Assembly: GCF_006384975.1 (NCBI RefSeq)
Contig: NZ_CP021645.1
Coordinates: 1 to 64,000 of the forward strand
DNA from: Pseudomonas oryzihabitans
GTDB taxonomy: Bacteria > Pseudomonadota > Gammaproteobacteria > Pseudomonadales > Pseudomonadaceae
Reading direction: 5' to 3'
Length of the DNA: 64,000 nucleotides
Both the position numbers and the translations under genes were made by a program. Below are positions 6,591-16,460 of this stretch, piece after piece (within the stretch, counting starts at the first letter, position 1; every line of letters begins with the position of its first letter). The notes under the pieces were generated by a model. It searched no databases. It was not told where the DNA came from and saw only the letters and a program-made list of their open reading frames with translations.

Positions 6591-9386
6591 ATGGCAACCC
6601 GCTCCCTTGGCAGTTTGACGCTCGATCTGATCGCAAAGACCGGCGGCTTCGAGCAGGGCATGGACCGTGCCGCGCGCTCCATGCAGCGGTTCGAGGCCGA
6701 GACCACCAAGCAGCAGAACGACCTGGAAAAGCTGCTGGGCAAGATTGACCCAGTGGTAGGGCGCCTTGGCGAGCTGGACAAGATGGAGCAGCAGTTGGCG
6801 GCCCATCGAAAAGCCAACCGCCTGCCGGCAGACGACTATGCCGAGTACCTGGGCAAGCTCAATGCCATGCGCGACGGGCTGACAAAGGCGACCGGCGCGA
6901 ACGAAAAGTACGTCATGAGCGCTAGGGCTCAGGCCGCGGCTCTGCGTGGTGTACCGGCGCAATTCACCGACATCGTGGTCAGCCTGCAGGCCGGCCAACA
7001 GCCGTTGACCGTGCTTCTCCAGCAGGGCGGCCAGCTCAAGGACATGTTCGGCGGCATCGGCCCGGCGGCTCGCGCGCTGGGCGGCTATGTCGCCGGGATG
7101 ATCAATCCCTTCACCTTGCTTGCCGCGGCAGCAGCTGCCCTGGCGGTGGCTTACTACGAGGGCTCCAAGGAGCAAGAGGCATTTCGCGTGTCCCTTGTGT
7201 CTACGGGCAACCTCGCTGGCAAGAACACTGGCCAGTTGGCGGACCTGGCCAAGGAAGTTAGCGGTGTGACCGGTACCACCGGCGCCGCCGCTGATGCCCT
7301 AGCGCAGCTGGTGGCCACGGGCTCGCTCACCAGCGACCAATTCAAGAACATGGCCGTCGCCGCGGTGGCCTGGGAGTCTGCCACCGGCAAAGCTGTCTCC
7401 GACACGGTCGCCGAGTTCAAGCGGCTGGCCGACGAGCCGACCAAGGCCTCGGCCGCTCTGAACGAGCAGTACAACTACCTCACCGCCGCGGTCTACGACC
7501 AGATCCGCGCGCTTGAGGAGCAGGGCAATAAGACCGCCGCCGCCAACCTGGCAGAATCGGCCTACGCCAGTGCCCTGCAGGAGCGCGCGAAGACCATCAA
7601 GGAGAACCTCGGCGGCCTGGAGTCGGCCTGGAAAAGCCTCACCACCGGCGCCAAGGCTGCCTGGGATGCGATGCTCAATATTGGGCGCGAGGACACCCTG
7701 GCGCAGCAGATCGAGAAGGTGCAGAAGCAGCTGGATGAGCTGCCGGCGCGCGGCTCGCTGACGGGCCGACAGGCAGCCCGCGAACAGGCCGCGCAGGATC
7801 AGCAGCGCGCCGCTCTTGAGCTACAGCTCACCTACCTGAAGCAAAACAGGGACACGAGAGCTGCTATCTCCGCTGCTGAAGGGTTGGCAGCGGAAAACGA
7901 ACGGGCGGCCATCGCCGCCAGCACCTCCATGCACCAGAAGTATCTGGCGGGCTTGGATAAGGAGGCCCAGAAGAAGAACGCCATCGCCGAGCTGGATCGG
8001 GAGCGCGCCGCACGGCTGCGTGTCAGCGGCGCTGATGCGGCTGCCATCCAGCGCGAGTACAACGTAGCCCTGGCCGGCATCGAAGATAAATTCAAGGAGA
8101 AAAAGGCTCCGCGGGCCAAGGCCTATACCGACGACGAGGCGACACGCCTTCTGCTGACGCTGAAGCAGCAGGGTGCTGCCCTGGAGGAGCAGCTCAGCAC
8201 CACCGGCAAGATCGGGCCCAAGCAGCGCGAGCTGCTGGAGTTCGAACAGCGGATCGCCGACCTCAAGGAAAAGAAGACTCTCACGGCGGATCAGCAGAGC
8301 CTGCTGGCCTCACAGGACAAGCTGCGCACTGAGTACCAAACCAATGCCGCCTTGGAGAAGCGCATCCAGCTCCAGCAAGAGGATGCGAAGATCGCGGCCT
8401 ATCGGAACAGCCTGAGCAACCAGCTGCAGTCCGAGCAGGACGGGTACGCTCAGCAGCTGGCCGGTATGGGCTTGAGCGACAAAGAACAACAGCGCATCCG
8501 GGAGCGCCTGAGAGCTGAGCAGCAGTATCAGCGGCAACTGAGGGAGCTGACCAGTAAGGCCGAGTTGGGAGAGGGTAATGGCGGCATCGGCCAGCGCCAA
8601 TACCAGCAGGAGCTGGCCGACCTTCAGGAATATCACCGAAAGTCCTTGGCTTCCTGGGAGGACTTCTACAAGCAGCAGAGTCAGTTCAACGCTGATTGGA
8701 CTAACGGAGCGAAGAGCGCCTTCGCTGACTACGCTGAGAGCGCCGCGAACGTCGCTGCTCAGACGAAATCGCTGTTTAACGATGCGTTTAGCGGCGCCGA
8801 GGATGCTCTGACCAACTTCGTGAAGACCGGGAAACTGGACTTCAAGAGCCTCGCTGACTCGATCATCACCGACCTCATCCGCATCCAGGTCCGCCAGGCG
8901 CTGGTGGCTGGCATTTCCTCGTTCACCGGTAGCGCCACCGGCCAATCCTTCATGTCGCTGTTCAGCAAAACCCAGGCAATGGGCGGCGCCTGGGGCAACG
9001 GTGTGCAGATGTTCGCCAAAGGCGGTGCCTTCACCAATCAGGTGGTTTCGACGCCCACGGCCTTCGGAATGGCTGGCGGTCGAAGCGGCATCATAGGTGA
9101 GGCTGGTCCGGAGGCGGTCATGCCGCTGACAAGGACTTCGGACGGCTCGCTGGGCGTGAAGGCTCTGGCTGGTAGGGGCGTAGGTGGCGCTACCAATATG
9201 GCCGCGAACTTCAGTGCTCCCCAGCAGGTATTCCACATCAACGGCGACGTGAGCCCTGAAACGGTCCAGATGATCCAGAGCGCTAGCCAGCAGGCCTACG
9301 CCCAGGCAATGAGGGACATCCAGAAGGACATCACGAGGAACGGCCCCCTGACCCGGGGCATGCGCGCGGCCATCGCCGGCCGGTAA
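6591..9386 (+). CDS. phage tail length tape measure protein
   Basis: 931 residues from ATG 6591 (ribosome site TGGAG). The N-terminus MATRSLGSLTLDLIAKTGGF matches the phage tape measure N-terminal domain. FTDIVVSLQAGQQPLTVLLQ and GGIGPAARALGGYVAGMINP at about residues 125-170 are the lambda H-like tape measure signature. A hydrophobic segment AAAAAALAVAYY (about residues 180-190) is followed by long coiled coils rich in Gln, Glu and Lys. A KGGAFTN.VVSTPTAF segment and GIIGEAGPEAVMPL near the C-terminus are also typical. It sets tail length and enters the cell with the DNA. Confidence 0.92.
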   Translation: MATRSLGSLTLDLIAKTGGFEQGMDRAARSMQRFEAETTKQQNDLEKLLGKIDPVVGRLGELDKMEQQLAAHRKANRLPADDYAEYLGKLNAMRDGLTKATGANEKYVMSARAQAAALRGVPAQFTDIVVSLQAGQQPLTVLLQQGGQLKDMFGGIGPAARALGGYVAGMINPFTLLAAAAAALAVAYYEGSKEQEAFRVSLVSTGNLAGKNTGQLADLAKEVSGVTGTTGAAADALAQLVATGSLTSDQFKNMAVAAVAWESATGKAVSDTVAEFKRLADEPTKASAALNEQYNYLTAAVYDQIRALEEQGNKTAAANLAESAYASALQERAKTIKENLGGLESAWKSLTTGAKAAWDAMLNIGREDTLAQQIEKVQKQLDELPARGSLTGRQAAREQAAQDQQRAALELQLTYLKQNRDTRAAISAAEGLAAENERAAIAASTSMHQKYLAGLDKEAQKKNAIAELDRERAARLRVSGADAAAIQREYNVALAGIEDKFKEKKAPRAKAYTDDEATRLLLTLKQQGAALEEQLSTTGKIGPKQRELLEFEQRIADLKEKKTLTADQQSLLASQDKLRTEYQTNAALEKRIQLQQEDAKIAAYRNSLSNQLQSEQDGYAQQLAGMGLSDKEQQRIRERLRAEQQYQRQLRELTSKAELGEGNGGIGQRQYQQELADLQEYHRKSLASWEDFYKQQSQFNADWTNGAKSAFADYAESAANVAAQTKSLFNDAFSGAEDALTNFVKTGKLDFKSLADSIITDLIRIQVRQALVAGISSFTGSATGQSFMSLFSKTQAMGGAWGNGVQMFAKGGAFTNQVVSTPTAFGMAGGRSGIIGEAGPEAVMPLTRTSDGSLGVKALAGRGVGGATNMAANFSAPQQVFHINGDVSPETVQMIQSASQQAYAQAMRDIQKDITRNGPLTRGMRAAIAGR

Positions 9387-9410
9387 CCAGCACTTTGATT
9401 TGGAGGCCCT

Positions 9411-9995
9411 ATGGCCATAGAGTGGCCCGCCGATCTCGTTCCCAGCGAGATGACCTGGGGCATCGTCTACAACAACCGCGCCTTCACCTCGACGCTGTCC
9501 AACGCCCAGCAAGTGGTCGGCTACCCGGGTGACTATTGGCAATGCCAGCTCTCGTTTTCGGGCCTGACCCGTGACCGCCACCGGCTGCTTACGGCAATGC
9601 TCGGCCGGTTGCGCGGCATGACCGGCACCGTCCGGGTTCCTGCCTGGGATCGTCTGCGCACCGACGACATCGGCTCGCCGACGGTAGTCAGCGGCCCAGC
9701 TTTCGCCACCAGCATGCAGCTGCAGGGCATGACCGCCAGCAAGAGGGTCTTCAGCCAGGGCGACTACCTGACCGTCGCCGGCGAGATGTTCGAGGTGGTG
9801 CAGGACGCCACCAGCGACTCCTCCGGCAAGGCCACCGTCTACGTCAATAAGCCGATCCGCAAAACCCTGGCGGCGGGCACTGCGGCCGAGTACCGCAACC
9901 CCTACTCGGAGATGCGCCGGATGGACAACACCAACAGCTCTAGCGTGCAGCCCATGGTGGCCAGCCTGAGTCTGCAGTTCCGCGAGGCCTTCTGA
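9411..9995 (+). CDS. phage tail protein, distal tail region
   Basis: 194 residues, MAIEWPADLVPSEMTWGIVY onward, with LTRDRHRLLTAMLGRLRG and a QGDYLTVAGEMFEVVQDATS segment that looks like a beta-rich tail structural domain. It follows the tape measure and its last base overlaps the next start, which is the position of lambda M/L-like or distal tail proteins. No specific function can be assigned from the sequence alone. Confidence 0.6.
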   Translation: MAIEWPADLVPSEMTWGIVYNNRAFTSTLSNAQQVVGYPGDYWQCQLSFSGLTRDRHRLLTAMLGRLRGMTGTVRVPAWDRLRTDDIGSPTVVSGPAFATSMQLQGMTASKRVFSQGDYLTVAGEMFEVVQDATSDSSGKATVYVNKPIRKTLAAGTAAEYRNPYSEMRRMDNTNSSSVQPMVASLSLQFREAF

Positions 9996-10594
9996 TGGCG
10001 ACCAGCTTCCCCTTCAGCCAGGCGGTGGTGAACATCATCGCCAAGGGCAACTTCCTGGCGGTTTTCGCTGTGCAGCTCGATTTCGTCGACGGCATGGTCT
10101 ACGCGCACACCGGGCTCGGTGACCTGGTGATCGACGGCATCACCTACAAGGGCGTCGGCCATTTCGGCCAGGTTGGCCAGTCGCAGGAGAGCGGGAACAG
10201 CAGCTCGCCGATGACCATCGACCTGACCCTGGATGGCCTGGACATGGAGATCCTCAGCTCGACGACGATCAAGGGCTGCCGCGGTCGGCCCGGCCGGCTG
10301 CTCTTCATCGTCATGGACCAGGCTGGCAACTACGCCGCCGATGTCCTCTTCTCCGGCCGGATGGATGCCGCCCAGATCAACTATGGCGGCAACTCCGAGG
10401 CCGGCAACTCCATCACCGTGAACCTGATCGACCGCATGGCCGAGTGGAGCCGCACCGGCACCGAACGCTGGACCGACGAGAGCCACCGCGCGCGTCATGA
10501 CGGCGACCGCTTCTTCTTCGCCGTGGCCCAGCTGGCTAGCTGGCCGGTGTACTGGGGCGCCAGCAAGGACGCACCTTCCTTCACCTACGAGTAG
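9995..10594 (+). CDS. phage tail protein of unknown function
   Basis: 199 residues beginning MATSFPFSQAVVNIIAKGNF. It has a beta-rich pattern with repeated TIDLTLDGLDMEIL and NSITVNLIDRMAEWSRTG segments, as in minor tail or hub-associated proteins. It is tightly packed between two other tail genes (one-base overlap upstream, four bases to the next start). Likely part of the tail tip assembly; this is inferred from position. Confidence 0.55.
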   Translation: MATSFPFSQAVVNIIAKGNFLAVFAVQLDFVDGMVYAHTGLGDLVIDGITYKGVGHFGQVGQSQESGNSSSPMTIDLTLDGLDMEILSSTTIKGCRGRPGRLLFIVMDQAGNYAADVLFSGRMDAAQINYGGNSEAGNSITVNLIDRMAEWSRTGTERWTDESHRARHDGDRFFFAVAQLASWPVYWGASKDAPSFTYE

Positions 10595-10598
10595 CGCT

Positions 10599-10997
10599 AT
10601 GCGACATCCCGACTGGGCTCTACAGCTGAGCAACACGATCAAGGCCGCCACCGAGCGGCCTTTTTCATGGGGCGAATTTGACTGCTGCATCTTCGCCGCC
10701 GACTGCGCCGTGGCTGTGTGCGGCGTAGATCCGGCCGAAGCCTACCGAGGCAAGTACAAGACCGAGACTGGCGCGAAGCGGGTCGTGGCCAAGGGGCATG
10801 GCAGCGTCGAGGCGATCCTCGATGCCTACTTCAACCGGGTGAACCCGGCCTTCGTGCAGCGCGGCGACCTAGCCACCTACCAGGGCGCGAACGGCCTGGG
10901 CGTGGCTGTGCGCTGGGCCAATGAGTACTGGACCCCCTGCGAGAGCGGGGTGGCCCGAATTGATTGCGAACCCTTGGCGGTGTGGAGAGTTGAGTAA
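10599..10997 (+). CDS. NlpC/P60-like tail assembly protein (DUF6950-type)
   Basis: 132 residues from ATG 10599 (MRHPDWALQLSNTIKAATE). The motif FSWGEFDCCIFAADCAVAVCG near residues 25-45 resembles the catalytic Cys loop of DUF6950/NlpC-like phage proteins, equivalent in position to lambda K, a tail-tip peptidase. The stop and the next start overlap (TAATG). Similar proteins lie just before the J-like hub gene in many Pseudomonas prophages. Confidence 0.65.
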   Translation: MRHPDWALQLSNTIKAATERPFSWGEFDCCIFAADCAVAVCGVDPAEAYRGKYKTETGAKRVVAKGHGSVEAILDAYFNRVNPAFVQRGDLATYQGANGLGVAVRWANEYWTPCESGVARIDCEPLAVWRVE

Positions 10998-13915
10998 TGG
11001 CTAAGGGCACGAACAAGATCGCCTCGACGCTCATTGGTGCTGTCGTCGGCCTTTACCAAGGTGGACCCGGCGGTGCCATTGTGGGCGCTGCGGCGGGCTA
11101 CTACGTCGCCGACCAGCAGGCCAAGGCCGCCAACGTCAAGGGCGCGCAGCAGCAGGAGCCCTCGGCGCAGACCGTCCGCAGCTCCAAGGCGGCGTGCCGC
11201 TACCTGCTCGGCCGGGTGAGCACCGGCGGCCTGCTGGCCTGGGCACAGGAGCAGAAGGGCGACCAGGGCGATGGCGAGTGGCTGCACCTGGTCTACGTGC
11301 TGGCAGAGGGTGCGATCGCCGGTGTCGACCAGATCCTGCTGGGCGAGGAGGACATCAGCGCCTTCGGTGATCAGGTCAGCTACGAGGTCGTGATCAACCC
11401 GACCCAGCCCAACGCTTTCCTCAAGGCCAACTGCCCAGACTGGAAAGACAGCCAGATCGGTCGCGGCCTGAGCTACGTGCGCCTGTCGCTGCGCTACAGC
11501 GCCGAGCGCTTCCCGTCGGGCATACCCGACGTGCGCTTCATCGTGCGCGGCCGGACCGACATCTACGACCCGCGCAACGGCAATACCGGCTACAGCGCCA
11601 ACACTGCGCTGCACCTGCTCTGGTTCCTGCGCAACCGCTGCAACGTGCCGGATGACGAGATCATCTTCTCCACCTTCGCCGACGGCGCCAACGTCTGCGA
11701 CGAATCGGTGAGCAATGCTGACGGCTCATCGAGCGCACGCTATCGCACCGCCTGTGTCATTGGCGCGGACGAGCAGCGCACCCAGGTACTGCAAAAGCTC
11801 GAGCAGGCGTGTGGCGGCCAACTGATCCGCGTGGGTGGCAAGTGGTCGCTGCAGGTAGGCGCCTATTACGGCCCTTACGACTTCACCATCACCGAGGACA
11901 TGGTGATCGGTACCCTCAGCGGCTGCACCGAGGTCAGCAACGACTCGGCCATCAACGTCATTCGCGGCACCTTCGTCGATCCCGCACAGGCATGGGCCGA
12001 CACTGACTACCCAGAGGTGCGCGTCGAGCAGTGGGTCACCGCGGACGGCGGCGAGGCGGCGGAATCACTGTCGTCCACCTATGTGACCGACCCCTACCAG
12101 ATGCAGCGCCTGGCCAACATGGAGCTGCGTCGTCGCCGAGCCGGGGGCTCGCTGTCGATCCCGCTGAACTTCAACGGCTACAACTGCCGGCCCGGGCGGG
12201 TGGTGCGCGTCTACCTGCCCAGCCTGAACATCGATGGTGAGTTCATCGTCGATGACTGGTCCATGGCCGGGGCTACCGGCTGCAGTGTCGTCGTTTCTCA
12301 GTACGACGCCGAGATGTTCGGCGATGCAGTGGGCAAGCCCTACAACCCGCTCGGCTTCATCAGTCTGCCCACCGGTGGCATCGGATCGCCGACCAATCTG
12401 GTCTGGACGTCGGCAGAGCGCGCCGAGGTCAGCCAGGGCGTGCTGTCGTGGGCGCCGCCGTCCCAGGGCAGCGTCCAGGGGTACGTGGTCACGGTGCGCC
12501 AGGGCACCAAGGCCGTGCAGTCCAAGACCCTGGCCGCCGACTCGCTGCAGATCTCGTTCAACGATCTGCCGTCTGGTAACTACACCATGAGCGTGGCCGC
12601 CATCGGCCCGCTGGCGCGCTCCGGCGAGGTGTCGATCACCGTCAGCATCAACGGCCCGCCGATCCCGGAAGCGGTAGCCGTGTATGCGACCCTGGATCAG
12701 ATCACCCTGGTACCGAGCAACCCGACCCACGGCCTGAACGGCGGCACCTACGAGTACTGGTTCAGCACCAGCAGCACGGCCTCGGCTGCCCAGGCGTCGT
12801 ACCTGGGCCAGGGCCTGAGCTTCACCCACACCGGCCTGGCGTTCTACACCAACTACTTCTACTTCGTGCGCAGCCGCAACGCATACGGGCTGAGCGACTT
12901 CCTGAAGGTCAACGCCGCCACCAGCAACGACGTGTCAGCCTATCTCCAGGGCATGACCGGCAAGATCACCAAGACCCAGCTCGGGCAGGATCTGCTCGCG
13001 CCGATCAACGCCGCCGAAACTCTGGTGCCCCTGGTATGGAAAGCCGATGCCACCTACAAGAAGGGCCAGACAGTCGTCTACACCGACGGCCGCCTCTATG
13101 CCTGGAACAGCGATACCGACGGCAACGAGACGCCGCCCGGGGCGAACTGGCTGGACGCAGGTGCGGGCATTGCTCAGGCCGGCGCCGTGTCCGCGCAGGT
13201 CAATAAGAACACCCAGGGCATCAGCGACCTCGATGGCCGGGTGAAGGCGCAGGCCGAAAGCGTCAGTGGGCTGGTGGCCAGCATCACGCCCGACGGCGCT
13301 GGCGACACCGATTGGGGCGCCGGCAACGCCAACGTTTACGCCGGGACGATCACTGTCCAGTCCGTGGCGGCTGATGCCACGCAGGCTCAGGCGCAGCGCA
13401 TCGATACCCTGAGCGCTACGGTAGGAACCTACGCTGCGTCTATCCAAACAACTCAGGCCGCCGTGGCGACGCTTGATGGCCGGGTATCTGCTGCCTACTC
13501 GGTGAAGACGGAGGTTACCGTCAATGGACAGCGCTACGCGGCCGGCATAGCGCTGGGTGTGGATGCGAATGGTGGGACGGTCACGAGCCAGTTTCTGGTG
13601 ATGGCCACACGCTTCGCAGTACTCAACTCGGATGGTTCGACGACAACTACGCCGTTCCTGATTCAGAACGGCCAGACCATTATCAACGTGGCGATCATCG
13701 GCGACGGCACCATTACCAACGCCAAGATTGGAGACACCATCCAGTCCTCGGCGGTCGGCTCCAACGGCGCACCGCTATGGGTCTTGAGCAAGACGAGTGG
13801 TTTCACCATGAACAGCGCCGGTGGCGGCGGTCGGATGCAGCAGACGGCCGAGGCCATCAAGATTTGGGACCCCAATGGCGTCCTTCGCATACAACTTGGG
13901 AATCTGAGTGCATGA
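10997..13915 (+). CDS. tail tip / central hub protein (lambda J-like)
   Basis: 972 residues. It starts with a Gly/Ala-rich segment (LIGAVVGLYQGGPGGAIVGA), then a YLLGRVSTGGLLAW region and a hub domain through about residue 450. A fibronectin-III-like region follows (GSPTNLVWTSAERAEVSQG; SGNYTMSVAAIGPLARSGEV) and a C-terminal host-specificity part with a TNAKIGDTIQSS motif seen in J-type proteins. It forms the tail tip, contacts the receptor and holds the DNA channel. Its stop overlaps the next start (ATGA). Confidence 0.85.
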   Translation: MAKGTNKIASTLIGAVVGLYQGGPGGAIVGAAAGYYVADQQAKAANVKGAQQQEPSAQTVRSSKAACRYLLGRVSTGGLLAWAQEQKGDQGDGEWLHLVYVLAEGAIAGVDQILLGEEDISAFGDQVSYEVVINPTQPNAFLKANCPDWKDSQIGRGLSYVRLSLRYSAERFPSGIPDVRFIVRGRTDIYDPRNGNTGYSANTALHLLWFLRNRCNVPDDEIIFSTFADGANVCDESVSNADGSSSARYRTACVIGADEQRTQVLQKLEQACGGQLIRVGGKWSLQVGAYYGPYDFTITEDMVIGTLSGCTEVSNDSAINVIRGTFVDPAQAWADTDYPEVRVEQWVTADGGEAAESLSSTYVTDPYQMQRLANMELRRRRAGGSLSIPLNFNGYNCRPGRVVRVYLPSLNIDGEFIVDDWSMAGATGCSVVVSQYDAEMFGDAVGKPYNPLGFISLPTGGIGSPTNLVWTSAERAEVSQGVLSWAPPSQGSVQGYVVTVRQGTKAVQSKTLAADSLQISFNDLPSGNYTMSVAAIGPLARSGEVSITVSINGPPIPEAVAVYATLDQITLVPSNPTHGLNGGTYEYWFSTSSTASAAQASYLGQGLSFTHTGLAFYTNYFYFVRSRNAYGLSDFLKVNAATSNDVSAYLQGMTGKITKTQLGQDLLAPINAAETLVPLVWKADATYKKGQTVVYTDGRLYAWNSDTDGNETPPGANWLDAGAGIAQAGAVSAQVNKNTQGISDLDGRVKAQAESVSGLVASITPDGAGDTDWGAGNANVYAGTITVQSVAADATQAQAQRIDTLSATVGTYAASIQTTQAAVATLDGRVSAAYSVKTEVTVNGQRYAAGIALGVDANGGTVTSQFLVMATRFAVLNSDGSTTTTPFLIQNGQTIINVAIIGDGTITNAKIGDTIQSSAVGSNGAPLWVLSKTSGFTMNSAGGGGRMQQTAEAIKIWDPNGVLRIQLGNLSA

Positions 13916-14196
13916 GTTACGGCCTTCAAATCCGCGATGCAGGTAGCGCCGTTTATTTCGATAGCGGCGCTAACTCCCTGCGGACTATGAGCTACGCAGA
14001 AATTACTGTTTCGGGCCCAGGGGCAACCTACGAGCTTGGAGCGGGATTCGATCCTTACACTGAGCTGGTGTTTGTGTGTGAGAAGTCTCCCTCAAGCAGT
14101 GGAACACCATTCTACAGCGTCAGCGGTACCAACTTAATATTCGATATTGGCACTGGTGACAGGGTATTAATCGTCCAGCGAGTTAGGTTCAAATGA
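13912..14196 (+). CDS. small tail-tip-associated phage protein
   Basis: 94 residues from ATG 13912, overlapping the hub gene stop by four bases. MSYGLQIRDAGSAVYFDSGA opens a beta-rich sequence with GAGFDPYTELVFVCEKSPSS. Such short genes after J often encode fibre or receptor-binding accessory parts. No family recognised with certainty. Confidence 0.55.
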   Translation: MSYGLQIRDAGSAVYFDSGANSLRTMSYAEITVSGPGATYELGAGFDPYTELVFVCEKSPSSSGTPFYSVSGTNLIFDIGTGDRVLIVQRVRFK

Positions 14197-14864
14197 GCTT
14201 CGGCGCGCTGTTCACCGGCGATCAGGGGCAGACGATCATCGATGACACCAACAGCCTGTGCCATGTCATGGCGGCTGGCATTATCGACTCGTCAGGTTCG
14301 GTCAACTATCCCGCACCAATCGCCACCAGCCAGCCGCCCCTTGTATGGATCAACCTGGACGGTGCGGGCTACCTGAGTTATTTCATGCACACCGGATCGG
14401 CCGGTAATTGGACAGGCTTCACCTTCCAGTGGAACACCTACGATCTGACGGAGATCTCGCGCTCTGGCCGGTACATCGCGACCGGAACATTTCCGCCCGC
14501 CCGGGCCGGCTGGGGGCTTCGCGTGCTCGATGCGAACAGCAGAGTGCTGGCCGACACGGGCTACAAATTCTTCCGCTTTTACGGCGGCACGCAGGCCTGG
14601 AGTTATGTGGGGGGAGGTCGAGCAGGTCAGAACTACTACTACCACTTCAACGCGAACTGGCCTTCGACCGGATACTACTTCCTGGCCAGCCATTTCATGC
14701 GCGGAATATACCGCACAGTTGTAAATGGCGTGACCACTTACAATAGTTGTTCGTTATCTATAGGGCATCGTTCAAATGATAGGTCTCAGGTTTTTGCATC
14801 TATGGAGACCATTTCTCAGGCGCCACCGAATTCTCTGCAATTTCCCCTTATCTATGGCGAATAG
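14193..14864 (+). CDS. phage tail protein, fibre-associated, unknown function
   Basis: 223 residues, start overlapping the preceding stop (ATGA). It is rich in Tyr, Trp, Gly and Ser with many short beta-like stretches (YLSYFMHTGSAGNWTGFTF; AWSYVGGGRAGQNYYYHFN). This composition is common in tail tip or fibre proteins that bind surface sugars. The 3' third (from about 14730) is AT-richer than the rest, possibly a recombined receptor-binding end. Confidence 0.5.
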   Translation: MSFGALFTGDQGQTIIDDTNSLCHVMAAGIIDSSGSVNYPAPIATSQPPLVWINLDGAGYLSYFMHTGSAGNWTGFTFQWNTYDLTEISRSGRYIATGTFPPARAGWGLRVLDANSRVLADTGYKFFRFYGGTQAWSYVGGGRAGQNYYYHFNANWPSTGYYFLASHFMRGIYRTVVNGVTTYNSCSLSIGHRSNDRSQVFASMETISQAPPNSLQFPLIYGE

Positions 14865-14889
14865 CGCTTTCTAATCAAGAGGTATGCGT

Positions 14890-15885
14890 ATGGCTCAGAA
14901 AATGATCGATACCACCACGAACAATGGAAGTTATATAGGCGATGCTGCCAAAAATGCATTTGGCAAAGCGAACGATAACTTCACCGAGCTTTACGCGGCC
15001 AAGGACGCGGCTAGATCAATCGCCACAGGAGGTACAGGAGCTACGGACAAAGCCGGCGCAATTGCAAGCTTAGGAGTTCTTTCGGCTAATGGGTCTAACT
15101 CAAGTAGTGGTTTGGCTCTTTCCTCAACCGTTGTTCCGCCATTTCCCAACGCTAACGGCTCTAATACTGTTAGAGCTAGTTCTGTCACAATCAGTAATGG
15201 CGGCAACTCTGCTGCCAGTGCTTGCATGGCTTTTATTCGCGAAGGAAGTTACGGCGTTCTGGTCGGTCTGGATTCCGGGTATGGCAATAGCTTCTGCATC
15301 GGCGGCTGGTCAATGGGGAACGTCAGCTACAGGTTCTACCATGAAGGCAACACCACCCGCTCCAGCTCAGGCGTGTTGTCGGCAGCGTCCCCTATTGTAC
15401 GTATCGTACAGGTGGAAAAGAGCGAGCGCCGCGACCTACTAGAAAGCAGCTTTGAGGCCGCCGGGGAGTATGGGGTCTGCAACTTCGAAGCGAGAGGCGT
15501 GCTTGTCGAGCGATTGGGTGTAGGCGTCTACCAGATCACCGGCAGCCTCGGCCTGGCCAGAGAGGGCTGGCGCATTCAAGACCCGTGCTCGCCTGACGGC
15601 GGCCGGACTCTGGGGATCACCCAGAGCCAGCAGGACGAGAAGGGCGTTGTGACGGTCAAGCTGTTCAAGCAGCGCTGGACCCTGGACGACGATGGAGAGC
15701 TGCACCTGAGCTTCGGCGCGCCTATGGACGTGCCGGCCAATAGCTGGATCGATGTCCGTCTGGAGATGCCAGTGCCGGAGATCATCGTGCCGGAGATGCC
15801 GCTCGAGGTCCTCGAAGCCACTCCGGAGCAGCCGCAGGTCGATACGAGCCAGGAGTCGGCTGCGTCTGAAATCCTCACGAGCTAG
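14890..15885 (+). CDS. phage tail fibre protein
   Basis: About 331 residues from ATG 14890 (AGAGG seven bases upstream; ATG 14884 is an alternative). The N-terminus IDTTTNNGSYIGDAAKNAF followed by GKANDNFTELY is the conserved attachment segment of many siphovirus fibres. RSIATGGTGATDKAGAIASLG is a typical fibre repeat motif. The C-terminal part from about residue 170 (VVRIVQVEKSERRDLLESSF-like) matches a conserved domain of Pseudomonas phage fibres. It binds the host surface. Confidence 0.7.
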   Translation: MAQKMIDTTTNNGSYIGDAAKNAFGKANDNFTELYAAKDAARSIATGGTGATDKAGAIASLGVLSANGSNSSSGLALSSTVVPPFPNANGSNTVRASSVTISNGGNSAASACMAFIREGSYGVLVGLDSGYGNSFCIGGWSMGNVSYRFYHEGNTTRSSSGVLSAASPIVRIVQVEKSERRDLLESSFEAAGEYGVCNFEARGVLVERLGVGVYQITGSLGLAREGWRIQDPCSPDGGRTLGITQSQQDEKGVVTVKLFKQRWTLDDDGELHLSFGAPMDVPANSWIDVRLEMPVPEIIVPEMPLEVLEATPEQPQVDTSQESAASEILTS

Positions 15886-15945
15886 CGGAAACGCTCAGCC
15901 TGTCACCTGATGCCTGACTCATTCCTCGCAGTCGTTAGGACAACC

Positions 15946-15971
15946 AGCCCGCCGCCGTGCGGGCTTTTTTT
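15946..15971 (+). terminator. rho-independent terminator
   Basis: AGCCCGC (15946-15952), short loop, GCGGGCT (15959-15965) and a run of Ts. It ends the tail operon before the lysis genes. Confidence 0.8.
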
Positions 15972-15986
15972 CGCCTGGAGAAAACC

Positions 15987-16460
15987 ATGGCCCTCGACAC
16001 CACCCAGACCGGCGCCATCGCTCCGGCCTTCGCCCTGCTGCCCGCCAAGATGGCCGGCAAGCGCGCCACCGTCATGCTGCTGGCCATCGGCCTTCAGGAG
16101 TCCCGTCTCCAGTTCCGTCGCCAGATCGGCGGCCCGGCGCGGGGCCTATGGCAGTTCGAGCAGGGCGGGGGTGTGCGTGGCGTGCTAACCCATCCAGCCA
16201 GCCGGCCGTATGCCCTGGACGTATGCGCCGCCCGTGGCGTTGAGCCAACCGGCCCGGCGGTTTATGAGGCCCTGGAGCGCGACGACGTCTTGGCCGCGGC
16301 CTTTGCCCGGTTGCTGCTGTGGACCGATCCCAAGCCGCTTCCGGCCCTGGGTCAGGTAGAGGAAGCCTGGGACCTATACGCCCGCGTGTGGCGGCCGGGA
16401 AAACCGCACCCGCAGACCTGGGAGGTGATCTATGCCCAAGCTCTGGCGGCGGTGCAGTGA
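15987..16460 (+). CDS. putative phage endolysin / transglycosylase-like protein
   Basis: 157 residues from ATG 15987 (ribosome site CTGGAG). LLAIGLQESRLQFRRQIGGP followed by ARGLWQFE has the Glu-Ser and G-x-W-Q-F pattern of the SLT/lysozyme-like fold. The same kind of protein sits before the spanins in many Pseudomonas prophages. It probably degrades peptidoglycan at lysis. No holin is visible directly upstream. The stop overlaps the Rz start (TGATG). Confidence 0.6.
   Translation: MALDTTQTGAIAPAFALLPAKMAGKRATVMLLAIGLQESRLQFRRQIGGPARGLWQFEQGGGVRGVLTHPASRPYALDVCAARGVEPTGPAVYEALERDDVLAAAFARLLLWTDPKPLPALGQVEEAWDLYARVWRPGKPHPQTWEVIYAQALAAVQ

Noticed and set aside
8310..9581. 423-codon minus-strand frame opposite the tape measure gene
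   Set aside because: Antisense to a certain phage gene and without family signs.
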